Source: Flavobacteriales bacterium (GTDB lineage: Bacteria > Bacteroidota > Bacteroidia > UBA10329). Taken from it: a stretch of 64,000 nucleotides of DNA. Positions 10,232 through 20,300 of the stretch are shown in pieces; the stretch's first letter is position 1, and every line of letters starts with the position of its first letter. The stretch lies in contig JAIPBM010000011.1 of the NCBI GenBank assembly GCA_021739695.1, forward strand, positions 60,174 to 124,173. Direction: 5' to 3'. A model generated the notes under the pieces. It was given only the letters and a program-made list of their open reading frames with translations, had not been told where the DNA came from and searched no databases. A program made the translations under genes and the position numbers.

Positions 10232-10876
10232 TTAAGCCAATTTTCTGGCTACGAGCAAACCATCTCTAATGGGCATCATTACGTGTTCAACACGGGAATC
10301 GGTCTTCACTTTTTTCGCGTAATCTTTCAAGGCAATCGTGTCCTTATCCAAGGTGGAATCATCTTGCAACACTTTACCACTCCAAAGCACATTATCGGCA
10401 ATGATGTAAGCGCCAACGTTGACCTTATCGAACACCAGGTCATAATAATTTGAATAATTCTCTTTATCGGCATCGATAAAAACAAGGTCAAACCTCTTAT
10501 CCAAGTTTGGAATGATCTCTACCGCATTTCCGATCAGAGAATCGATACTATCCAACTTTCCTGCCTTTCGGAAATATTTAAGAATGATGTCTTGCAACTC
10601 CTCATTCACATCAATGGTGATGAGTTTTCCACCTTGCTGAAGACCATCGGCCAAGCACAGTGCCGAATACCCGGTGTAGGTTCCGATTTCCAGAATATTC
10701 TGTGGCTTTATCATCATGGAAAGCATGCGCAGCACTTGACCTTGCAAATGCCCCGAAAGCATTCTTGGTGTCATGATCTTGGCGTAGGTTTCCCTGTTCA
10801 GTTCTGCCAGAATTGCCCCTTCTTCCCGAGTAAATTCCTCGGCATATGCCTCTATTTCCTTTGGAAGAAAATCCAT
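10232..10876 (-). CDS. class I SAM-dependent O-methyltransferase, COMT/CCoAOMT-like
   Basis: The 214-residue product has the SAM motif ILEIGTYTGYSALCLA, the acidic SAM-ribose segment LITIDVN, the metal-site segment FDLVFIDADKENY and the downstream YIIADNVLWSGKV. This is the layout of bacterial catechol/caffeoyl-CoA-type O-methyltransferases, divalent-cation dependent enzymes acting on a hydroxylated aromatic or small molecule. Its ATG is one base beyond the stop of the upstream TonB receptor gene, so they are probably cotranscribed, though no shared function is obvious. The substrate is not predictable. Confidence 0.88.
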   Translation of the reverse strand: MDFLPKEIEAYAEEFTREEGAILAELNRETYAKIMTPRMLSGHLQGQVLRMLSMMIKPQNILEIGTYTGYSALCLADGLQQGGKLITIDVNEELQDIILKYFRKAGKLDSIDSLIGNAVEIIPNLDKRFDLVFIDADKENYSNYYDLVFDKVNVGAYIIADNVLWSGKVLQDDSTLDKDTIALKDYAKKVKTDSRVEHVMMPIRDGLLVARKLA

Positions 10877-10877
10877 T

Positions 10878-13196
10878 TTAAAATTGCCAGCTTAAGCCCA
10901 AACTTGGCAGTATCGGCAATTGGTTCACACGCTCATAACGAACGCGATCGATGTAGAACACATTCTTACGATTGTAAACATTGGTCAGACCAACAACTAT
11001 ATCCAAGGTGGTGCTTCCCACCTCAAATTTACGTTTCACAGAAAGGTCCAATCGGTGATAATATGGAAGTCTTCCTTTGTTGAGTTCGCCATATTGAACA
11101 CCCAGCGTACCATTCTGAGTGGTATAATCGGTATTGACCCCGTTGGTGAACACAAGATTTTCGTAAAAACCAGCTGTTTGCGTGAACGGGAAGCCTGAAC
11201 CCAGATTCCAACGTACGCTTGCTTCCCAATTAAGGTCTTTTCCGAAGGTGTAAGCCGCTACCAGATTGACGTTATGACGTCTATCGAACAGTGGGTAGTA
11301 TTCTCGTATGCCATCATATCGCGTTACTTTACTCAGCGAATAAACCGCCCACAGATACAAGCGTTTGTGGCTGTATTTGAACACGAAATCGATTCCCATC
11401 GCTTTTCCGGTTTCGATGATGAAATCCTTTTTCAACAGATCAGGAACGCCTGCGTTCTGATCATCGTCTGCAAAAAGTTTATTCCTGTTCACATTGCTCA
11501 ATTGAAGGAAGTTTTTCAGATATCCTTCCACATTCAAGGTCACACGTTTTCCGAGATCAACTTCAAACCCAACGATATTGTGCATGGCACGCTGAAGTGG
11601 ATTATTGATCGTCTTACCATCGAACTCTTTCGGAAGATTCTCTGGCGCTGTTAGAAATCCGTAGAACAAGTTCACAACATCTCTATCGGAATTGGCGCTG
11701 ATCATGTTCTGCGCAAACAGACCGAATGCATATTTCAGACGGAGCCATTTGGTAATGTTCCACTTGGCACCAAGGCGTGGCTCTGGAGATGCAACGCCTA
11801 ACGATGCATAATAATGGAGACGGAAGCTAGGCTCTAGGACGATCTTGTCTTTCCAACTCCATTTGAACTTGGCAAAGACTCCGAAATCGGTCGTGTTCTG
11901 CGATTCGTTGTTGCCTATCTTCTGTCCAACCGAATTCACAAACTCATATTTGGTCTGGAAACCCTGTAGGAATGGGCCGAATTTCAACTCGCTTTTGCCG
12001 AAATAATAGGTGAAGTTCATTCCACCGTTGAAACCACCGATCTGGCTGAAGCGTCTGTCATCAACACCCCCACCGGTAAGTTCAATCCGATAGCTGGAAT
12101 AATTGAAAAACGGCTCCAACAATACTTGCGAACCAGAAGGAACTACAAGCACATTCATTGCCACTCCATAAGAGTTCCATTTGTAGTTATTGATAGACTG
12201 ATAGGTGACCTGATCATTGAAGCTGAAACCTGACAGATTGATCTTACTTCCGCTATTCGCATTGTAAGACAACTTGGCAAAAACGTCCGTGAAATTGAAG
12301 GGAAGTCCATCACCATTGTTCACGTAAGGGTAAAGCACTTTTGAAGTGTATTTCAGGTAAGAGGTCTTACCAGAAACCATGTAAGTAAGCGTTCCCCCAC
12401 GCTCTTCTTTCAGCTTAATGATGGGCCCTTCCAACAAAAGATTGGTACCAAAAGGATTGGCCGAAACTTTACCTGAGAATTTAACACGGTTACCATCGCG
12501 GGTCTTGATATCCATGATGGAAGAGATACGATCGCCATACTCGGCATTGTAACCGCCCGTATAGATGTCGGCAGTTTTGATGATATCGGTTTCAAAAACA
12601 GAAAAGAAACCAATGCTATGAAATGGATTGTAAACGATCATCCCATCCAAAAGAACCTTGTTCTGAATTGGCGAACCACCTCGAATGTATAACTGTCCGC
12701 CTTGGTCGCCTGTGAAGATCACACCAGGTTGCACCTGAAGTACTTGAGCAAGATCCGATTCTCCACTTACGGTAGGAACCTGCTTCATTTCCTTAGGCGT
12801 AAGTTGCGTTACGGATGTTCTCACTTCCGAAAGTGCTTCTTGGCGCTCTGCACTGATCTGAACCTCACCCAGTTTTACCGAAGATTTTTGGAGATAAAGA
12901 TTGACCGAAGCAATACGATCGGCCTGCACCTCCACAGCAGAATAAAGTGTGTCATATCCCAAGTAAGTGATCATCAGTGTTTGGTTGCCAACAGGAACAT
13001 TGGTGATGGTGTAATATCCATTCACATCGGTGGCAGCGCCCAAGGTGGTGCCTTTCAGCGTCACATTCGTAAACAGAACAGGTTCTCCGTTCTCCTTATC
13101 GTACACAAAACCTTTAACCTTTCCTGTTTGTGCCTGAGCAAGCGAGCACACAAATAGCAGAATGATTGCGATAGAGATGTCGCGTGTTCTTTTCAT
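10878..13196 (-). CDS. TonB-dependent receptor with carboxypeptidase-regulatory-like domain
   Basis: From the ATG at 13196 the product is 772 residues with a signal peptide (MKRTRDISIAII...LAQAQ). Residues about 25-100 form a carboxypeptidase-regulatory-like beta sandwich (GKVKGFVYDKENGEPV, AATDVNGYYTI). The plug follows (SDLAQVLQVQPGV, LYIRGGSPIQNKVLLDGM, YNAEYGDRISSIMDI), then a 22-strand-type barrel ending LGLSWQF. It should transport a TonB-energised substrate across the outer membrane; no SusD partner is adjacent, so it is not a classic SusCD pair. The open frame extends to 13286, but the extra 30 residues would place the signal peptide internally. A TACCTTTG -7 box lies just upstream. 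Confidence 0.9.
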   Translation of the reverse strand: MKRTRDISIAIILLFVCSLAQAQTGKVKGFVYDKENGEPVLFTNVTLKGTTLGAATDVNGYYTITNVPVGNQTLMITYLGYDTLYSAVEVQADRIASVNLYLQKSSVKLGEVQISAERQEALSEVRTSVTQLTPKEMKQVPTVSGESDLAQVLQVQPGVIFTGDQGGQLYIRGGSPIQNKVLLDGMIVYNPFHSIGFFSVFETDIIKTADIYTGGYNAEYGDRISSIMDIKTRDGNRVKFSGKVSANPFGTNLLLEGPIIKLKEERGGTLTYMVSGKTSYLKYTSKVLYPYVNNGDGLPFNFTDVFAKLSYNANSGSKINLSGFSFNDQVTYQSINNYKWNSYGVAMNVLVVPSGSQVLLEPFFNYSSYRIELTGGGVDDRRFSQIGGFNGGMNFTYYFGKSELKFGPFLQGFQTKYEFVNSVGQKIGNNESQNTTDFGVFAKFKWSWKDKIVLEPSFRLHYYASLGVASPEPRLGAKWNITKWLRLKYAFGLFAQNMISANSDRDVVNLFYGFLTAPENLPKEFDGKTINNPLQRAMHNIVGFEVDLGKRVTLNVEGYLKNFLQLSNVNRNKLFADDDQNAGVPDLLKKDFIIETGKAMGIDFVFKYSHKRLYLWAVYSLSKVTRYDGIREYYPLFDRRHNVNLVAAYTFGKDLNWEASVRWNLGSGFPFTQTAGFYENLVFTNGVNTDYTTQNGTLGVQYGELNKGRLPYYHRLDLSVKRKFEVGSTTLDIVVGLTNVYNRKNVFYIDRVRYERVNQLPILPSLGLSWQF

Positions 13197-13213
13197 AAAA
13201 CGAATTAAGCGCG

Positions 13214-13221
13214 CAAAGGTA
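13214..13221 (-). promoter_or_regulatory. -7 box for the TonB receptor operon
   Basis: TACCTTTG read on the minus strand matches TAnnTTTG exactly and lies 17 bases before the receptor ATG at 13196. I do not see a convincing TTTG at the expected -33 position. Confidence 0.45.
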
Positions 13222-13409
13222 GAAGTAATCAAATGCGATTTTGTCAGCACGAGGATAATTACGGGCAGCATCCCCTGCTCCAACAATTCGAGATCTTATT
13301 CGATACCTATTGATTTTCAATACATTGAAAACCCATTGAAATTCAGAAGTGTAATTAATGGAAGATTGTTGCTTGCCGACAGACACAGTTCGCTGAACCG
13401 ACCTCAATG

Positions 13410-13501
13410 TAACTCCCCCAATGGTAAAATGAACTCCCTCGATGGCGGAGGGGACTCCCTCAATGACTGAGGGAACTCCCTCGATGACTGACGGAACTCC
13501 C
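13410..13501. repeat. 21-bp tandem repeat with internal dyad
   Basis: Four full copies of a 21-bp unit begin at 13410, 13431, 13452 and 13473, with a partial fifth copy (GAACTCCC) at 13494. The first copy is diverged and copies 2-4 are close to identical. The third copy contains a perfect 7-bp inverted repeat, TCCCTCA (13456-13462) and TGAGGGA (13468-13474) around ATGAC, so the array can fold into hairpins. There is no T-tract, so it is not a simple terminator. Confidence 0.85.
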
Positions 13502-13800
13502 AAAATCGAAATTTGACTCTCCGCTAGGTCAATAGCAATCCTATTTCAGCTGCGGAGCATTCTTTCTGATTCCTTAAGTACATATGGTTCCCTCCACGCA
13601 ACGAAATCGGCTCAGCCATCAAACATTTGAATAGAATATCTCCAAAAACCAATTCAGCAGAAGCGTTACTTTTTGCCGTTAACCCTAAGCAACCCGAACC
13701 CAATTTCCATGTCTAAAGCAGTGAGCAGATAAGTTGTTTTTCCAATTGGAATAAAGCCTTGTTTGAGATACTTTAGAAGACTCATTCGCCAACCCGTCAA

Positions 13801-16800
13801 ATGATGATAACCCGTAGCGGTTTTTCACGATACATACTGATCATTGCAACGCTTATCGCTTGCCATGGGAATGCCTTTGGGCAACTTACCACCACAAGCG
13901 GTTTGACGGCCACTGCCCTTGCCCAATTGCTTGCCGGACCGGGAATTACCGTATCAAATGCTACGCTTACGGGATCGCCTTTGGCTGCTGGGTCTTTCAA
14001 TGGAACCGCCAGTAATATTGGACTGCCAAGTGGTGTGATCCTATGTACTGGTCCGACAACATGGGCTCCAGGACCAAATAATTCTGGAAGCGCAGGTGAA
14101 GACAACGGCCTTCCGGGAAATGCTCAACTCAATGGCCTGGCAGGCGCTGGAACATTTAACGCAATCGTGCTCGAGTTCGACTTCATCCCTCTTTCCAATA
14201 CCATTGAATTCGATTACGTATTCGGTTCGGAGGAATATCCTGAATTCGTGAATTCGGGCTACAACGATGCCTTTGCATTCTTCATCAGTGGGCCAGGCAT
14301 TGCAGGTCAACAGAACATTGCACTTGTTCCCGGCACTGCTATTCCTGTAACCATCGATAACGTTAACGCTGGTTCATACGCTCAATATTATGTGAATAAT
14401 GCAGGAGGCGCCACTGTTCAGTATGATGCCTTCACCACCGTACTCACCGCTTTTTCCAATGTTCAGGCATGTGAAACATACCATTTGAAAATCATGATTG
14501 CCGATGCTGGTGATGGCATATGGGATTCTGGAGTATTTCTTGCCGAAGGCAGTTTAACCAGTTCTGTAGTAGAGATAACAACCACAACTGCCACTGCCGA
14601 TTCTACTGCGTACGAAAACTGCTCAAACGCTACAGTCACGTTTACGCTGAGTGAGAGCATCTCGACCGATTATGTGGTGAATTTCAGCGTGACCGGAACA
14701 GCAACAAATGGTGTCGATTTTCCGGCTATTCCAACATCAGTCACCATTCCGGCAAACACACTTAGCACCAGTTTTCTGATAGAACCCGTGTTTGATGGCA
14801 CGGTAGAAGGCGTTGAAACGGTGATCATTGATGTACAGACCAGCGTTTGCGGTTCAGACACGATCTTGATCTACATCAACGATGTTTCTCCCGTAACGGT
14901 GGAAGCGTTTGGAGACACGGCTTTTTGTGGAGGAACGGCCAAGCTTTGGGCAACTTCTACTGGCGGTGCTGGGGGAAACACCTATTCTTGGTCTACTGGC
15001 GAAACAACGGATACGATTTTTGTCAGTCCGGCATCAACCACCACTTATACCGTCACTGCAAATGATTTCTGTGCCTCAACGGTTCCAGAACCTTCTGCTA
15101 CAGCTACGGTCACCATCGACCCAACTCCTGTTGCAGATGCTGGGCCAGATATCCCTTATTGCGCTGGCGACCCTGTGACCTTAAGTGGTTCTGGCGGAGT
15201 GGTGTTTGAATGGTATGACATCACCAACGGAACCGTGGTTGGAAATGCGGGAACAATCACCATCAATCCCGTGGGGAATGTCGATTACCGAATGATCACG
15301 TTGATAGGTGTTTGTAGCGATACGGATTACGTTTCAGTTACCGAATTGCCAGCTTCGCCTGCAAATGCCATTGGCGATACTTCTTTCTGTGCTGGCGGAA
15401 TGGCTCAACTAGATGTAGTAGGTGCCGTAAATTCTACTTTTTCTTGGTCGCCAACCAACGGATTAAGCAACTCACTCATCAGAAATCCAGTGGCATCGCC
15501 AATGGTAACAACCGTTTACACCGTTACGGTAACGAGCAATAGCGGATGCATTAAAACAGACTCCGTAGTGGTAGTAATCGACCCACAACCGATTGTTGAT
15601 TTTGTGGTAGATGATGTTTGCTTGAATGCACCTTCATTCTTTGGCAACCTTTCAAGCATTTCGGGTGGCGTGGTTCAAACTTACCAGTGGCATTTTGGCG
15701 ATGGAAACAGTAGTTCAAACCCAAATCCTACAAGTGTTTACCTCTCGGATGGCGCATATCAAGTTCAACTTGTGGCAATTTCTGACCAGGGTTGCAAAGA
15801 CAGCCTTACGCAAACCACCACCATTCACCCTTTCCCGATAGCAAACTTCAATTTTGCGAGTGATTGTGAAGACAAGTTGATTCCATTCTTTGATCAATCG
15901 ACCGTTTCAAGCGGACAAATCACATATTGGAACTGGGATTTTGGAAACGCAAGCAGTTCAACACTTCAAAACCCTCCATCACAAGCATATCCCAGCGATG
16001 GATTTTTCCAAGTGAACCTAAGCGTGGCCACTGCCTTCGGATGCGAGGATGACACGACAGGAACCATTGAAGTTTTCCCAGTTCCCGTTGCTGCCTTTGC
16101 CTTCGACTCGGTTTGTTTGGGCAATGCGAATCAATTCACAGACTTTTCCAATCCTAACGGCTCTTATCCTATTGGAACTTGGAGTTGGGTTTTCAGCGAC
16201 AACCAAACTTCTCTTGTTCAAAATCCAACTATCACTTTCGGGCAGCATGGCTTTTACAATGCAACCTTGACCGTTACTACAGCAGCAGGTTGTGCCAATG
16301 CCATAACGTTAGGCAATGCAGTTGTTCATCCGTTGCCGGTCTCTGAATTCAGCAATGCGATCAAAAATTGTTTGGAAGACACCACTTGGTTCGAAGACCT
16401 TTCATCGGTTCCTGTTCAGTTGAATGATGTGATCATAGATTGGAGTTGGGATTTTGCCGATGGCGCCAATTCAAGCAATCCGAACACCGAACATCTTTAT
16501 TCTGATCATGGCTTTTACCCAGTTTCATTGATCACAACCACGGATAAAGGTTGCACCGATACGGTCGTTCATCAAGTGGAGATTTTCCCATTACCAGAGG
16601 TGAGTTTCACTTCTGATGTTGTGGATGGTTGCCAGCCGCTTCGGGTCACGTTCACAGAAACCTGCTATATACCTGCCCCCTATTCCATTTCTCAATGGAC
16701 ATGGAATCTGGGCGATGGCGATGGCCCGACAAACAATCAGAACCCAATGAACGTGTATTACAACGATTCGCTGGATGATCTGAGCGTGGCCGAGTACACG

Positions 16801-17397
16801 GTTTCACTGCGTGCAACCTCAGGCAATGGATGTGTGAGCTACGATACGGTGGTCAACTACATTACCGAATATCCGAAACCCGATGCCTTGTTTTCAGCCG
16901 ACCCATACATCACCGATCTTCTCAATCCTGAAATCAATTTCACCGACCTATCTTCAGAAAATGTAGTTGAGTGGCACTACGATCTGGGCGATGGAAATTA
17001 CAGCGCAGACCAGAATCCATCCAATAATTACAATGAACCTGGCACGTATGACGTGACGCAATACGTAACCACTCAATATGGTTGCAAGGACACAATTGGC
17101 ACTTCCGTAAAAGTGGAACCTATCTACACCTTTTACATCCCGAATGCTTTTACTCCGAATGCCGATGGGAATAACGAGGAATTCTATGGCGATGGAGAAG
17201 GTTTTAAATCCTATTCCATGTATATCTACGACAGATGGGGAGAAGAGATCTTCACATCATTCGATCGAGATTACACATGGGATGGTTCGTACCAAGGACA
17301 ACAAGTGGAGCAAGGCGTTTACATCTACTATTTCTACATAATAGATTGGAAAAATGATGACCACGCGTACAGAGGCCACGTCACGTTAACGCGTTGA
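13801..17397 (+). CDS. giant adhesin-like T9SS type B cargo: choice-of-anchor L, Calx-beta-like and PKD domains
   Basis: The 1,198-residue secreted protein has a signal peptide ending NAFGQ. A choice-of-anchor L domain spans about residues 30-245 (ALAQLLAGPGITVSNATLTG, FDYVFGSEEYPEFV, NDAFAFFISGPG). A Calx-beta-like segment follows (about 258-360: FSVTGTATNGVDF), then Ig/PKD modules with FGDG/WSW.F signatures. The C-terminus is a type B (gliding-motility-type) sorting domain: YIPNAFTPNADGNNEEF, YDRWGEEIF, GVYIYYFY and a final GHVTLTR. It should be exported and held at the surface by T9SS, possibly needing a PorP/SprF-type partner. The stop overlaps the ATG of the next giant protein by one base. 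Confidence 0.88.
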   Translation: MMITRSGFSRYILIIATLIACHGNAFGQLTTTSGLTATALAQLLAGPGITVSNATLTGSPLAAGSFNGTASNIGLPSGVILCTGPTTWAPGPNNSGSAGEDNGLPGNAQLNGLAGAGTFNAIVLEFDFIPLSNTIEFDYVFGSEEYPEFVNSGYNDAFAFFISGPGIAGQQNIALVPGTAIPVTIDNVNAGSYAQYYVNNAGGATVQYDAFTTVLTAFSNVQACETYHLKIMIADAGDGIWDSGVFLAEGSLTSSVVEITTTTATADSTAYENCSNATVTFTLSESISTDYVVNFSVTGTATNGVDFPAIPTSVTIPANTLSTSFLIEPVFDGTVEGVETVIIDVQTSVCGSDTILIYINDVSPVTVEAFGDTAFCGGTAKLWATSTGGAGGNTYSWSTGETTDTIFVSPASTTTYTVTANDFCASTVPEPSATATVTIDPTPVADAGPDIPYCAGDPVTLSGSGGVVFEWYDITNGTVVGNAGTITINPVGNVDYRMITLIGVCSDTDYVSVTELPASPANAIGDTSFCAGGMAQLDVVGAVNSTFSWSPTNGLSNSLIRNPVASPMVTTVYTVTVTSNSGCIKTDSVVVVIDPQPIVDFVVDDVCLNAPSFFGNLSSISGGVVQTYQWHFGDGNSSSNPNPTSVYLSDGAYQVQLVAISDQGCKDSLTQTTTIHPFPIANFNFASDCEDKLIPFFDQSTVSSGQITYWNWDFGNASSSTLQNPPSQAYPSDGFFQVNLSVATAFGCEDDTTGTIEVFPVPVAAFAFDSVCLGNANQFTDFSNPNGSYPIGTWSWVFSDNQTSLVQNPTITFGQHGFYNATLTVTTAAGCANAITLGNAVVHPLPVSEFSNAIKNCLEDTTWFEDLSSVPVQLNDVIIDWSWDFADGANSSNPNTEHLYSDHGFYPVSLITTTDKGCTDTVVHQVEIFPLPEVSFTSDVVDGCQPLRVTFTETCYIPAPYSISQWTWNLGDGDGPTNNQNPMNVYYNDSLDDLSVAEYTVSLRATSGNGCVSYDTVVNYITEYPKPDALFSADPYITDLLNPEINFTDLSSENVVEWHYDLGDGNYSADQNPSNNYNEPGTYDVTQYVTTQYGCKDTIGTSVKVEPIYTFYIPNAFTPNADGNNEEFYGDGEGFKSYSMYIYDRWGEEIFTSFDRDYTWDGSYQGQQVEQGVYIYYFYIIDWKNDDHAYRGHVTLTR

Positions 17398-20300
17398 TGG
17401 AAATGAAACTGAGGTTATTTCCTGTAGTACTCGTATTTCTGTCGGTCATACTCATACCGCTACAGAGTGCTGCGCAGTACCAGATAAACGGAAATGCCGC
17501 GCAAACGTCTTGTAATTGCTATAGACTTACGCCAGCGAATAATGGTCAGAACGGTTCAGTATGGAACGTGAACCTATTTGACCTGAGCAACTCTTTCAAT
17601 TTCACTTTTGACGTTTTTCTAGGTTGTAATGGTGGTGGTGCTGATGGTCTAGCATTTGTCCTTCAGCCGTTGAGCGTGAATGCTGGTAGCTCTGGAGGAG
17701 GCATCGGTTATCAAGGCATTAACCCAAGTTTTGCGGTAGAATTAGACACCTACCAAAATGGTGGCGAGCCAGCCTATGATCACATGGCTTTTCAGACTAA
17801 CGGAGTGGTATCTCACGGTGGCCCGAACACGCTTGCCGGACCGACCCCGATCAGCGGTAGTGTGAATAACGTAGAAGATTGCGCTTGGCATCAATTGAAT
17901 GTTGTTTGGGATGCTGTCGCGATGACCATGACCGTTTACTTCGATGGTGTGCTCCGCTTGACCTACACTGGGAATATCGTGAACAATCTTTTTGGCGGAA
18001 ACCCAAACGTGTATTGGGGATTTACAGCGGCCACTGGAGGCGCAAACAATCTTCATCAATTTTGCAATGCACTGAACCCTGCACTCATTGTCACTTCTCC
18101 TGTTCAATGCGCAGGAACACCAGTAGATTTTCAAAGTTCGTCTGTGGTTTCCACTGGACTTATCACTGGCTTTCAGTGGGATTTTGGGGATGGAGCCACT
18201 GCAACAGGAACACAGGTTTCGCACACTTATGCTGCTGCGGGCACATATACAGTTACGCTTACTATCACTTCAGAAGGCTGCACTGCCAGCAACTCCGTCC
18301 AAGTCACAATCAATCCAGCGCCTTCATTCAGTTTAGGGTTAGACCAGTCAATCTGCGCAGGGGATTCATACCAAATGGCGCCAACAGGTTTGGCTGGAGG
18401 AGAAACAGCTCAATGGTCGCCAACCACAGCACTCACCAATCCAAGCATTTCGAATCCATCATCAAACCCAGCCTCAAATACCACATATACATTGACAATT
18501 ACCGATGCGAATGGCTGCACGAATACAGACGATATCGGGATAACGGTCAATCCGCTTCCTACCGCCAATGCAGGACCAGACCAAACTATCTGTACGGGCA
18601 GTGCCACTGCAATGGCAGCTTCTGGTGGTGTACAATACAGCTGGAACCCAACAACTGATCTTGCAAACGCAAGCAGTGCAACAACACAGGCCTCACCAAC
18701 GATCACTACAAATTATACGGTAACGGTTACCGATGCCAATGGCTGCATCGATACGGATGACATGTTACTCAGCGTGAATGCACTTCCTGTGGTGAGCGCT
18801 GGAGCAGACAACAGTATGTGCAATGGTCAGACGGTGCAGCTTTCCGCTTCTGGAGCTGTTTCTTACAGCTGGTCGCCAAGCACAGGATTGAGCAATGCAA
18901 GCATCAGCAATCCGATTTTCAGTGGCGTTGCAACGAGCACATTTACAGCAACAGGAACTGACGGAAACGGATGCGTAAACACGGATGATGTCACAATCAC
19001 TGTTTTTGCGCTTCCAACAGCAAGTTTTCCGCAGCCAGCTGATGTCTGCCTTGGCAATGCTACTGAGTTTACGGATAATAGCGTAGGCACAGGCCTGAAT
19101 TACACTTGGGATTTTGGCGATAGCAGTCCCCTGAACTATTCGCAAAGCCCAACCCATACGTATGCTAGCGATGGAACTTTTACGGTAACGCTATCCATCA
19201 CTGATGTGAACGGATGTTCCAATACAACAACTCAAACAGCAACGGTAAATCCACTACCAGTTGCGATTGCCGGTATCGATCAATCCATCTGTTTGAACAC
19301 ACTCACCACAATGGCTGCATCGGGAGGTTTACAATACAGTTGGAATCCCGTAACAGACCTCGTTGATGCAACAAGTGCTACCACGCAAGCTTCTCCAAGC
19401 TCAACCACAACTTACACCGTTACGGTTACTGATGCTAACGGCTGCATTGATACGGATGACATGACGATTACTGTAAATCCGCTGCCCGTTCCAACAATCA
19501 ACGTGGTTGGCGGATCAGTGTACTGCGAAGACGAAGTCATTCAATTCCAGAACGCCACCGTTGGGAACATTACCGATGTTTTGTGGGATTTTGGCGACAA
19601 CAATTTCTTGCCCGCATTTCCGAACACCACAAGCACGCTGAACAATCCAAGCTTTGCTTATGGGAATTTTGCTTTCGGTCCGTATACGGTACGACTTGGT
19701 GTGACCGACAACTTGGGATGCTACGATCAAGCATCGATTCAGATCACCATCAACGATAATCCTGTTGCAGAATTTGATCAACCTACGGACGTATGCCTCG
19801 GAGATCCAACGGTCATTATTGATAATAGCACAGGAACAGGCCTTGTGTATGCTTGGAATTTCGGTGACGGAACAGCGATAGATGCTTCGGCAAGCCCAAC
19901 CCATACCTACGCCATAGATGGAACATTCAACATTGGTCTGACATTGGTAGATGTAAACGGATGTCAGGCCACGGCAAGTTCAACGGCAACAGTATTACCA
20001 CTTCCTAATGCAGCCATGAACATCAATACTGGAGAAGATTTCTGTCAGGATGAAGTGATTCAGTTCATGAATGAAAGCACAGGAAACATTACCGATGTTC
20101 TGTGGAATTTTGGGAACAACGCTTTTCTTCCTGCATTCCCCAACGCCACAAGTACACTGGATGATCCGACCTTTGCCTACAACAATTTCGCATTCAGTCC
20201 ATATACCGTTACACTTGGCGTCACCAATTCGGCCGGCTGCTACGATCAAACTCAAGTTGTAGTGGTTATCCATGATAAGCCAATAGCCGAGTTCAGCTCA

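Larger units (their letters stand above)
13197..13800. other. long non-coding region
   Basis: This 604-base gap separates the divergent receptor operon and adhesin pair. It holds the receptor -7 box, a 21-bp tandem repeat (13410-13501) and, just before the adhesin ATG, a weak TACTTTAG (13769-13776). An open frame crosses the repeat on the minus strand, but its GVPSVIE-type translation is simply the repeat read in frame (21 is a multiple of three) and it has no convincing start context. I see no RNA gene or other feature in 13502-13760. Confidence 0.6.

Noticed and set aside
13114..13503. 129-residue frame with GVPSVIE repeats.
   Set aside because: It is the 21-bp repeat read in frame and overlaps the receptor signal peptide; no promoter or family match.
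17879..18658. A 259-codon frame in another phase of the lectin-PKD gene.
   Set aside because: It is a low-complexity frame (Ser/Arg/Trp/Cys rich) inside a clear coding gene.
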